A stretch of 64,000 nt of DNA, from positions 868,001-932,000 of the forward strand of contig NZ_CP025938.1 of the NCBI RefSeq assembly GCF_002893765.1. The letters run 5' to 3'. A program made the position numbers and the translations under genes. How positions within the stretch are numbered: position 1 is the first letter of the stretch; every line of letters begins with the position of its first letter. This stretch comes from Tamlana carrageenivorans. GTDB taxonomy: Bacteria > Bacteroidota > Bacteroidia > Flavobacteriales > Flavobacteriaceae. The notes under the pieces are model-generated. The model ran no database searches and was not told the DNA's origin. It was given only the letters and a program-made list of their open reading frames with translations. This document shows, piece after piece, positions 53,447-61,703 of this stretch.

Positions 53447-54182
53447 CTTCATAGGCAGTTATATTATAATCGGTAAGTCTTAATGAATCGTATATAGGTT
53501 TTATATCTTCTTGAGAATATTCAGCTTTGTCTTTTTCAAAAGGAATTTTAAACTTCAAGGTTTTATTCTTAAGATCATAGCCCTCATGACCTTAGGCCTG
53601 AATTTTTCTAGTTGAATAACTTAATGAATCCAAGTACATCCCCATATCGAGCAAATCCCAAGGTTAAGATTCCAAATCGTATAACAGATTATATCTACAA
53701 AGTGTTTTATTACCTAAAAAGAGGATGTTATATTCTATAGGCTCTTTAATTTCCATATCGGAAACACGACCCACATGCACACGATAGGCATTTTTACCAT
53801 GAGGCCTCTAGGCTTTACGTAAGAGTGAGCCATAGAGTGGACGCATTAATCGGCCACGAATTTGTTTGTTTTCTATAGAATCTATACTGCAATCATACTT
53901 GCTTTTTGTAACCAAATCTATGGCCATACCATCGCCTTCTGTAGCGAATAATTTGTTAAACCAGTCCTTATCATTCACTTCAAAGTACAGGTTATTACCA
54001 TCTCTTTTTATTGAAAACTTAACCCCCTTGGGTTTGTTTTTAAAAGTTTCAAAACAGGATTTACATTTTTGATTTCTCTCGTTTGCACTCCTTGGAAAAA
54101 CAATATCGAAATGGCTTTGCACATAAACTTTCTGAAAAGAAAAAACGAGCACAAAGGTTAAAAGTAGACGGTAGGACTTCAT
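53447..54182 (-). pseudogene. OmpA-type protein, 5' remnant with three in-frame stops
   Basis: Signal peptide MKSYRLLLTFVLVFSFQKVYVQ, then a CxxC-bearing segment (NERNQKCKSCFETF). One reading frame runs 245 codons to the IS3 edge but is broken by TAG after LLRKA (53808-53810), TAA after YDLES, and TAA after RKIQA. Between the stops the protein reads sensibly (NAYRVHVGRVSDMEIKEP, FEKDKAEYSQEDIKPIYDS). It ends in the first half of an OmpA-like domain (LRLTDYNITAYE), whose other half is at 50803. The original product had about 633 residues. The 124-residue piece ahead of the first stop is unlikely to be functional alone. Confidence 0.88.
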
Positions 54183-54248
54183 TTATAAGGCTTTAAACCT
54201 CAAATACAGGAAAACCCTTATGAGATGAAAACTCTTGACCAAATAAAT

Positions 54249-54875
54249 TTACGAGTCGATTTTAGGAAACGCCTTTTTATTAAAAACAATCAGCATAATA
54301 AAGCCTGTACTTATAGCCACATCGGCAATATTAAAAACAGGTTCAAAGAAGTTAAAACGCTTACCTCCATAAAGAGGAAGCCAATGTGGTAAATCTACTT
54401 CGATTAAAGGAAAATATAGCATATCGACTACACGACCGTGTAATAAACTGTCGTAACCCCCTGATTCTGTTAGAAAAGAGGCAACCTGACCAAAACTATG
54501 ATCGAACAAAACACCGTAAAATACCGAATCGATAATATTTCCTAAAGCGCCTGCAAAAATTAAAGCAATGGCCAATAGTAAAATTTTGGAACAGCCTTTT
54601 TTAGTAGCATCATATAGCCAATACCCAATTCCGAAAATGGCGAACACACGAAATAAAGTCAAGGCTACCTTAGCACTTCTATCGGAGATTAAGGATGTAA
54701 AATCACTAATTTTTGTACCCCAAGCCATGCCATCATTTTCAATAAAATAGATTTTAAACCATGAAAATACATCGACGCTTTCATGCAAGGAAAAATGTGT
54801 TTTTATATAGATTTTACTAATTTGATCAATAAGTAAAATAACGATGATGATAAGAATCGATTTCTTTAAAGACAT
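54249..54875 (-). CDS. lspA: Lipoprotein signal peptidase (signal peptidase II)
   Basis: Inner-membrane aspartic protease that cleaves prolipoprotein signal peptides. 208 residues, longer than the 160-170 of proteobacteria owing to an extra segment between helices 3 and 4 (SFGQVASFLTESGGYDSLLHG), as usual in Bacteroidota. Catalytic aspartates: GALGNIIDSVFYG and FNIADVAIS. Four helices are evident. It follows ileS and the DksA-like gene on the same strand, the common bacterial ileS-lspA neighbourhood, but is separated from them by a 126-bp foldable element. Confidence 0.95.
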   Translation of the reverse strand: MSLKKSILIIIVILLIDQISKIYIKTHFSLHESVDVFSWFKIYFIENDGMAWGTKISDFTSLISDRSAKVALTLFRVFAIFGIGYWLYDATKKGCSKILLLAIALIFAGALGNIIDSVFYGVLFDHSFGQVASFLTESGGYDSLLHGRVVDMLYFPLIEVDLPHWLPLYGGKRFNFFEPVFNIADVAISTGFIMLIVFNKKAFPKIDS

Positions 54876-54957
54876 GGACAGAAATTAGAACGCTATAAAG
54901 TTTTAATCACTTTATACATAAAGGGTGAAATTTAAAAAATGACGCTAAAAAAAGAAA

Positions 54958-55083
54958 AGGCTGCCTCAAAAGTGATGTCATTTTAGTTTGTTAGTTTGAG
55001 CACGTCAAAATCCCTGATGTAGTTGATACACGGAGATATTTTGACAGCTTTCTATGACATAGAAATTACTTTTAAGACAGCCT
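54958..55083. repeat. 126-bp palindromic (MITE-like) element between the DksA-like gene and lspA
   Basis: Outer arms AGGCTGCCTCAAAAGT and AGGCTGTCTTAAAAGT (as complement) match at 14 of 16. Inside them GTCAAAAT/ATTTTGAC forms a second stem, and ATGTCAT/ATGACAT a third, so almost the whole element can fold into one long hairpin. On the minus strand it is followed by TTTTCTTTTTTT, so it may terminate the ileS-dksA transcript. No open frame. Confidence 0.75.
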
Positions 55084-55104
55084 GAATAGCTATATTTAAA
55101 AAAC

Positions 55105-55479
55105 TTATTGCATATTTTTTGCTTCAATGCTTAAAGTTGCATGAGGCACAAGCTCCAATCGTTTTTTATTAATTAATTTTCCTGTAACACGGCAAATACC
55201 ATAGGTTTTATTCTCGATACGAATAAGGGCGTTTTTTAAATCACGAATAAATTTTTCTTGACGAATAGCCAATTGCGAATTTGATTCTTTACTCATAACA
55301 GCACTACCTTCATCAAAAGCCTTAAAAGTAGGTGATGTATCCTCAGTGCCATTTGTTGAATCATTCATATAAGCACTTTTAATAAGATCTAAATCATATT
55401 TGGCCTTTTCAATTTTTTCTGTAATTAGCGCTTTAAATTCTGCTAAATCTGCATCCGAATATCTTACGTTATCTGCCAT
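55105..55479 (-). CDS. TraR/DksA-family protein with a degenerate zinc finger
   Basis: 124 residues from MADNVRYSDADL (an upstream in-frame ATG would overlap ileS). N-terminal coiled coil (about 8-45), then the DksA signature region IENKTYGICRVTGKLINKKRLELVPHATLSI. Of the four zinc cysteines expected in DksA only one remains (GICRVTG), the others being Thr or Ser. This resembles the Cys-poor DksA class, which acts at the RNA polymerase secondary channel without zinc. It starts 5 bp after the ileS stop, so the two are co-transcribed. Confidence 0.88.
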   Translation of the reverse strand: MADNVRYSDADLAEFKALITEKIEKAKYDLDLIKSAYMNDSTNGTEDTSPTFKAFDEGSAVMSKESNSQLAIRQEKFIRDLKNALIRIENKTYGICRVTGKLINKKRLELVPHATLSIEAKNMQ

Positions 55480-55483
55480 AATA

Positions 55484-58400
55484 TTAGTTTTTTTGGATAA
55501 ACAATCTGGTATTGACATCATCAAAAGCAATATCTATACCGCCGTCTAATTTTTCAACTATTTCTAGTTCATTGGTTAAAGTTTCCGACTTAATATAAGC
55601 CACATTTGCCTCTACAGCTTTTACAATTTGCTCATCTTTAAGAAGTTTTACAGCAATATTATCTGTAACCTCAAAACCTGAATCTTTACGTAAATTTTGA
55701 ATGCGATTAATTAACTCTCTGGCAATCCCTTCTTTACGCAAATCATCCGAAATTGTTACATCTAAAGCCACCGTTAAAGCACCTTCATTTGCAACCAACC
55801 AACCCTCGATATCTTGGGAGGTAATTTCAACATCCGAGCGTTCTAATGTAATATTTTTTCCATTAATATCAACTTCTAAACTACCATTTTGTTCAATTTT
55901 GTTAATATCTTCAGGTGTAAAGTTTATTACTGCTCCAGCAATGGCTTTCATATCTTTCCCAAAGCGCGGACCTAACACTTTAAAGTTAGGTTTAATCTGT
56001 TTTACTAAGATATCAGACGCATCTTCCAGAAGCTCAATCTCTTTAACATTCACTTCGTGTTTTATCAATTCAGAAACCGCAGCGATTTCCTCTTTTTGCT
56101 GAAGTGAATCTACAGGAATCATAATTTTTTGAAGCGGCTGACGTACTTTAATTTTCTCTTTAGCTCTTAAAGACAAGACTAAAGAAGATATGATTTGTGC
56201 GTTTTCCATTTTACGCTCCAAGCTTTTATCGACAAAAGCACTATCAAAAACAGGGAAATTTGCTAAATGCACACTTTCAAATTGCTCTTTTTGAGTCACC
56301 GAATTTAAATCTAAATACAGTCTATCCATAAAGAACGGTGCAATTGGTGCGCCTAATTTAGCTATGGTTTCCATACAAGTATAAAGCGTTTGATAAGCCG
56401 AAATTTTATCCTGCTCATAATCGCCTTTCCAGAATCGCCTTCTACTTAAACGCACATACCAGTTACTCAAATAATCTTGAGTAAAATCTGAAATGGCTCT
56501 AGCCGCTCTTGTTGGCTCGTAATCGGCATAAAAAGCATCTACTTTCTGGATTAAGGTATGTAATTCTGAAAGTATCCAACGGTCTAATTCTGGTCGCTCA
56601 GCTAACGGAATATCGGCTTCAGCATAGCTAAACTTATCCAGATTTGAATATAAGCTAAAGAATGAATAGGTATTATAAAGTGTTCCGAAGAATTTACGTT
56701 TTACCTCTTCTACCCCTTCAATATCAAATTTTAAGTTATCCCAAGGATTCGCATTGGCAATCATGTACCAACGGGTTGCATCGGCACCGTAATTGCTTAA
56801 AGTTTCAAAAGGGTCGACAGCATTCCCTAAACGTTTGGACATTTTTTGTCCGTTTTTATCGAGTACCAATCCGTTAGACACCACATTTTTATAGGCTACA
56901 GAATCGAATACCATAGTCGCAATAGCGTGAAGCGTGTAAAACCATCCACGTGTTTGATCGACACCTTCAGCAATAAAATCGGCTGGGTACGATTTTTTAT
57001 CGTCTATTAAATCTTTGTTTTCAAAAGGGTAATGCCATTGTGCATAAGGCATAGATCCTGAATCGAACCATACGTCAATTAAATCGCTTTCGCGGAACAT
57101 TTTCTGACCTGTAGGCGATACTAACACAATGTTATCGACAATATTTTTATGCAGATCGAGTTTCGCGTAATTTTCTTCTGAATTGTTTCCAACTTCAAAA
57201 TCTTCGAAAATATCTTTTTCTAAAACTCCCGCTGAAACAGCCTTAGCCATTTCACTTTTTAATTCTTCAACAGAACCAATACAAAGTTCTTCCTTACCAT
57301 CTTCAGATCTCCAAATTGGCAACGGAATACCCCAGTAACGCGAGCGTGATAAATTCCAATCGTTCGCATTAGCAAGCCAGTTTCCAAAACGCCCTGTTCC
57401 CGTAGCTTTTGGCTTCCAGTTAATGGTATCGTTATGCGCTACCATTTTATCTTTTACATCGGTAACCTTAATAAACCAAGAATCTAACGGGTAGTATAAA
57501 ATTGGTTTATCGGTACGCCAACAGTTTGGATAACTATGTTTATATTTTTCAACCTTAAAAGCTTTATTTTCTTCTTTTAGTTTGATGGCAATTTCAACAT
57601 CCACCGAACGCTCTGGCGCTTCGCCGTCGTTGTAATATTCGTTTTTCACGTATTTACCAGCAAACTCACCCATTTCTGGTCTAAATTTACCTTGTAAATC
57701 TACAAGAGGCACTAAATTGCCATTCTCATCTTTCACCAACATAGGCGGCACTTCTGGGGTCGCTTGTTTTGCAACCAAAGCATCGTCGGCACCAAACGTT
57801 GGGGCGGTATGTACGATTCCTGTACCATCTTCGGTAGTCACAAAATCACCAGCAATGACGCGAAATGCATTTTCTGGATTATCATTTGGCAACGCATACT
57901 TTAAAAGCTGCTCGTATTGAATTCCTACTAAATCCTTCCCAATACATTCGCTAATGATTCTGTATGGGATTTTTTTATCGCCTTGTTTATAAGCTGAAAT
58001 TTCAGAAGCCTCTTCAACTAATTTGAATTTCCCAGAAAACTGATAGCTTACTAATTTTTTAGCCAATACCACTTTAACAGGCTCAAAAGTATATTGGTTA
58101 TAAGTTTCAACCAATACATATTCTATTTTCGGACCAACGGTTAATGCCGTGTTACTAGGAAGTGTCCAAGGTGTTGTCGTCCATGCCAAAAAGTAAGCCT
58201 CCCCCGACCCCTCCATAGGAGGGGAGACCTCAAACGCCTTAGCAATTGAGTTTTCCGTTCCCCCTTTGGGGGTTAGGGGGCTTTTAAACTGTGCCACGAT
58301 AGTCGTATCGGTAACATCCTGATACGTTCCTGGCTGATTTAACTCATGAGAACTTAAACCTGTTCCTGCTTTTGGCGAATACGGCTGAATCGTATAGCCT

Positions 58401-58927
58401 TTGTAAAGCAAGCTTTTGTTGTAAATCTGTTTTAGTAACCACCAAACAGACTCCATATATTTAGGCTCATAAGTAATGTACGGATCGTCCATATCTACCC
58501 AGTAACCCATTTTTTCAGTTAAGTCATTCCAAACATCGGTATAACGCATCACGGCTTTTCTACAAGCGGCGTTATAATCTTCAACAGAAATGTTTTTACC
58601 AATATCTTCTTTAGTAATACCTAATTCTTTCTCCACACCTAATTCAATAGGCAAACCATGGGTATCCCAACCAGCTTTACGCTTAACTTGAAACCCTTTC
58701 ATGGTTTTATAACGCGGAAAAATATCTTTAATCGCACGCGCTAAAACGTGGTGCACACCAGGAAGTCCGTTTGCAGACGGCGGCCCTTCAAAAAACACAT
58801 AAGGCTCTTTACCTTCTCTCGTGGTTACACTTTTCTCAAAAATGTTATTTTCTTGCCAGTACTGTAGAATTTCGGTTGCTACATTTGGCAAGTTAAGACC
58901 TTTATATTCAGGAAATTTAGCGTTCAT
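55484..58927 (-). CDS. ileS: Isoleucyl-tRNA synthetase with a palindrome-encoded insert
   Basis: Charges tRNA-Ile. 1147 residues, the long eukaryote-like type common in Bacteroidota. HIGH-type motif in SANGLPGVHHVLAR (about 49-62), editing domain with LAWTTTPWTLPSNTAL, KMSKR in DKNGQKMSKRLGN, and a long anticodon-binding C-terminus. Within the editing domain, residues about 214-243 (SPLTPKGGTENSIAKAF...PPMEGSGEA) are encoded by two GC-rich palindromes, unlike the rest of the gene, and replace the normal linker there. No frame is lost. Because ileS is essential, the insert must be tolerated. The DksA-like gene follows after 5 bp. Confidence 0.95.
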   Translation of the reverse strand: MNAKFPEYKGLNLPNVATEILQYWQENNIFEKSVTTREGKEPYVFFEGPPSANGLPGVHHVLARAIKDIFPRYKTMKGFQVKRKAGWDTHGLPIELGVEKELGITKEDIGKNISVEDYNAACRKAVMRYTDVWNDLTEKMGYWVDMDDPYITYEPKYMESVWWLLKQIYNKSLLYKGYTIQPYSPKAGTGLSSHELNQPGTYQDVTDTTIVAQFKSPLTPKGGTENSIAKAFEVSPPMEGSGEAYFLAWTTTPWTLPSNTALTVGPKIEYVLVETYNQYTFEPVKVVLAKKLVSYQFSGKFKLVEEASEISAYKQGDKKIPYRIISECIGKDLVGIQYEQLLKYALPNDNPENAFRVIAGDFVTTEDGTGIVHTAPTFGADDALVAKQATPEVPPMLVKDENGNLVPLVDLQGKFRPEMGEFAGKYVKNEYYNDGEAPERSVDVEIAIKLKEENKAFKVEKYKHSYPNCWRTDKPILYYPLDSWFIKVTDVKDKMVAHNDTINWKPKATGTGRFGNWLANANDWNLSRSRYWGIPLPIWRSEDGKEELCIGSVEELKSEMAKAVSAGVLEKDIFEDFEVGNNSEENYAKLDLHKNIVDNIVLVSPTGQKMFRESDLIDVWFDSGSMPYAQWHYPFENKDLIDDKKSYPADFIAEGVDQTRGWFYTLHAIATMVFDSVAYKNVVSNGLVLDKNGQKMSKRLGNAVDPFETLSNYGADATRWYMIANANPWDNLKFDIEGVEEVKRKFFGTLYNTYSFFSLYSNLDKFSYAEADIPLAERPELDRWILSELHTLIQKVDAFYADYEPTRAARAISDFTQDYLSNWYVRLSRRRFWKGDYEQDKISAYQTLYTCMETIAKLGAPIAPFFMDRLYLDLNSVTQKEQFESVHLANFPVFDSAFVDKSLERKMENAQIISSLVLSLRAKEKIKVRQPLQKIMIPVDSLQQKEEIAAVSELIKHEVNVKEIELLEDASDILVKQIKPNFKVLGPRFGKDMKAIAGAVINFTPEDINKIEQNGSLEVDINGKNITLERSDVEITSQDIEGWLVANEGALTVALDVTISDDLRKEGIARELINRIQNLRKDSGFEVTDNIAVKLLKDEQIVKAVEANVAYIKSETLTNELEIVEKLDGGIDIAFDDVNTRLFIQKN
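58198..58284. repeat. GC-rich double palindrome inserted in ileS
   Basis: Two hairpins, CCCCCAAAGGGGG and CCCCTCCTATGGAGGGG, lie about 45 bp apart, and their outer flanks (AGCCCCCTAACCCC and the complement of GGGGTCGGGGGAGGCT) pair with each other. Composition is far more GC-rich than the neighbours. It has the look of a REP/BIME-type element, and the SPLTPKGG reading is one I associate with intergenic repeats in flavobacteria. Confidence 0.82.
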
Positions 58928-59073
58928 TTTCTTGTGATTCTAATAAGTCCGCGAATTTAAGGAATTATACTCGAATTTACTGGGTTTTAGAAGAAAAATA
59001 CAGCGATTAAACCGCATACCAAGCCCCTCTTTTACAAACCTATTTCTGTTATTATGAAAAGATAGTATACCGT

Positions 59074-60432
59074 TTAAACTAAAAAATCCACCAGGTCTTC
59101 CATTTTGGAAATAAGCTGAATTTTAATGGCGGTATTTTGAAGCGAAATCTTGTTGTATTTAGAAACAAAAATGGTAGCAAAACCTAATTTTTCAGCCTCT
59201 AAAATACGTTGTTCCACACGTTGAACGGGTCGTATTTCACCTGAAAGACCAACCTCGGCGGCAAAACAGTAATCTTTAGGAATAGATACATCTTCATTGG
59301 AAGACAAAATAGAAGCTACAACAGCCAAATCGATAGCCGGATCGTCAACAGTAATGCCGCCAGTAATATTCAAAAAGACATCCTTTGCGCCTAAACGAAA
59401 GCCAGCACGTTTTTCTAAAACCGCCAAAAGCATATTTAAACGTTTCGCATTAAATCCTGTTGCCGAACGTTGCGGTGTTCCATAAACAGCAGTACTCACC
59501 AAGGCCTGAACCTCGATCATTAAGGGCCGCATACCTTCTAAAGTTGCTGCAATAGCATTGCCCGATAACTCTTCGTCTTTTTTGGATATTAATATTTCTG
59601 AAGGATTGGATACCTCTCGAAGTCCAGAACCTTGCATTTCATAAATCCCTAATTCGTTTGTAGAACCAAAACGGTTTTTATGAGCTCTTAAAATTCGGAA
59701 TACATGATTGCGATCGCCTTCAAATTGCAATACGGTATCTACCATATGTTCCAATATTTTTGGACCAGCAATATTTCCATCTTTAGTAATATGCCCAATA
59801 AGTAGCACCGGAGTCGCCGTTTCTTTAGCAAATTTTATGAGTTCGGTAGTACATTCTTTTATCTGAGAAATACTCCCTGAAGAAGATTCGATATAATCGC
59901 TGTGGAGGGTTTGAATGGAATCTATGATCACAATATCAGGCTCCAAAGCTTCTATTTGCTTAAATATATTTTGAGTTTTAGTTTCTGTTAAAATGTAACA
60001 ATTGCTGTTATTAGGATTAACACGTTCGGCACGCATTTTAATTTGTTTCTGACTTTCTTCTCCAGAAACGTAAAGCGTTTTGTAAGGCAAGCCCAAAGAA
60101 ACCTGAAGCAACAAGGTACTTTTACCTATACCCGGTTCCCCTCCTAAAAGCGTTAAAGATCCAGGCACAATACCACCTCCTAAAACGCGGTTTAATTCCC
60201 CATCAAAAGTGTTTAATCGTGGCTCTTTCGAGGTATCAATTTCACTCACCAACAATGGCACAGCCGCTCGTTTTGATGCCGTTGTTGGTGTTTTCCAATC
60301 GCTTTTTTCAGGTTTTTGCACCAATTCTTCTACAATGGTATTCCACTCTTTACAAGCAGTACATTGCCCTTGCCATTTTGAAAATTGGGTACCGCAATTC
60401 TGACAAAAAAATGTGGTTTTAACCTTGGCCAT
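59074..60432 (-). CDS. radA: DNA repair protein RadA
   Basis: RecA-like branch-migration ATPase in recombinational repair. 452 residues: zinc finger with Cys10, Cys13, Cys24 and Cys27 (CQNC...CTAC), Walker A GGEPGIGKST (97-106), RadA-specific KNRFGSTNELG, and a Lon-like C-terminal domain (GGITVDDPAIDLAVVASILSS). It is separated by 146 bp of plain intergenic DNA from ileS. Confidence 0.96.
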   Translation of the reverse strand: MAKVKTTFFCQNCGTQFSKWQGQCTACKEWNTIVEELVQKPEKSDWKTPTTASKRAAVPLLVSEIDTSKEPRLNTFDGELNRVLGGGIVPGSLTLLGGEPGIGKSTLLLQVSLGLPYKTLYVSGEESQKQIKMRAERVNPNNSNCYILTETKTQNIFKQIEALEPDIVIIDSIQTLHSDYIESSSGSISQIKECTTELIKFAKETATPVLLIGHITKDGNIAGPKILEHMVDTVLQFEGDRNHVFRILRAHKNRFGSTNELGIYEMQGSGLREVSNPSEILISKKDEELSGNAIAATLEGMRPLMIEVQALVSTAVYGTPQRSATGFNAKRLNMLLAVLEKRAGFRLGAKDVFLNITGGITVDDPAIDLAVVASILSSNEDVSIPKDYCFAAEVGLSGEIRPVQRVEQRILEAEKLGFATIFVSKYNKISLQNTAIKIQLISKMEDLVDFLV

Positions 60433-60464
60433 AAAATCTCTTTATTTTAACAGAAACAATGCGA

Positions 60465-61613
60465 TTAGTTATATCCGAAATCCGCTTTAATAAGGTCGGC
60501 TCTATCCATCACTTCATCTTTAGTAATTCCTGCAATTTCATCTAAAGTATAAGCCGACTGGTAAGTTCTCATAGCTCGTTTGGTTTCACCCGTTTCCTCA
60601 TAAAAACGTCCAATATAATAACCCCCCAATAAAGTTTCAGGATAAGACTTTCTAGCCATTTTACCTAATTCTTCATAGTATTCGTAAGCCTCTTTCTTTT
60701 CGATAGCAGCAGCAATAGCCTTAAAATCATTAATCAAAATAGGTTTCTCAATACCTAAAACCGAACTAATTTCTTGATATTTTTCTTGAAGATACACTAC
60801 CGGCGAAGTTTCCAATTCAAGAATCACTTCTTTATACTCCTTTTTAGAAATAGGCTGATAGATTTTAAACATTTTTTCTAAAGCTACAGGAATAGCATTT
60901 GTTGGAACCGAATAATGCGAAACCTCTTTAAAGTTATTAAAGTTATACTCTAACTGGTCATTTTCAATACCTGAAATATCTGAATTTAAAGCATCGGTCA
61001 TTGATTTAATGGTTTCTGTATCGTTATCAGTATTGGCTAAATAATAAAACGTTTTTGACGGTACTTTTCGTAAAGCTTCTGGTAAATAATCCAACATATT
61101 TGGCGCTAAATCTGGGCTTATGGCCACATAAGACTGGAATAATGGCTGCGGTTTTAAGAGGTAATAATTAATGAAGTTGGCAGATTCACTATGCCCTATA
61201 ATAGCTTTAAAACTTCCGGTTTTAAATGATTTTTCAATAAACGGGATTAATTCCAAACCAATAAACTCATAAAATGCAGCTCCAGAATCAATAGGCAATG
61301 AATTTTGCTCGGAATACATACAATCGTCATAACGCTTATTTAACTGATTGACACCTACCACAACAGCTGGTGGCATATCCTCCCAATAGGTAAAATAAGA
61401 AACGTTTCCTGCCACGGCTTCAAACATATAATCGGCATCCAAAACAATAATTAAAGGATAGTCTCCTTGATCTTTATTATAACCTTGAGGCAATTGAATT
61501 TTTAATTGACGATCTTCACCTAGCTTTGAAGAAGTAATGGTTTGATATTTAACCTGCGCCCCCACATAACTCACTGACACGGCAAAGAATAAAACAAAAA
61601 GTAGGTTTTTCAT
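60465..61613 (-). CDS. Secreted alpha/beta-hydrolase esterase with a helical C-terminal tail
   Basis: 382 residues: signal peptide MKNLLFVLFFAVSVSYVGAQ, then an esterase-D/enterochelin-esterase-like domain (about 25-275) with the nucleophile elbow GHSES and DADYMF near the start of the fold. Residues about 290-382 are helical and TPR-like (GGYYIGRFYEETGETKRAMRTYQSA). Substrate unknown; siderophore esterase is possible by family, but no iron genes are nearby. It lies between radA and the UPF0104 gene on the same strand. Confidence 0.85.
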   Translation of the reverse strand: MKNLLFVLFFAVSVSYVGAQVKYQTITSSKLGEDRQLKIQLPQGYNKDQGDYPLIIVLDADYMFEAVAGNVSYFTYWEDMPPAVVVGVNQLNKRYDDCMYSEQNSLPIDSGAAFYEFIGLELIPFIEKSFKTGSFKAIIGHSESANFINYYLLKPQPLFQSYVAISPDLAPNMLDYLPEALRKVPSKTFYYLANTDNDTETIKSMTDALNSDISGIENDQLEYNFNNFKEVSHYSVPTNAIPVALEKMFKIYQPISKKEYKEVILELETSPVVYLQEKYQEISSVLGIEKPILINDFKAIAAAIEKKEAYEYYEELGKMARKSYPETLLGGYYIGRFYEETGETKRAMRTYQSAYTLDEIAGITKDEVMDRADLIKADFGYN

Positions 61614-61703
61614 ATTAAATATTTAGATTTTGGTTCGGAAGGCCAAGGTAATAAATAAACCGAGAGTTTAAAAGCACAAGTTATAGGAAGTGCAAATCTA
61701 CAA

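Noticed and set aside
53401..53450. A clear 3-5 bp target duplication for the IS3 element
   Set aside because: The flanks (…GAAG and AGCT…) share only AG. The exact element ends cannot be fixed from one copy.
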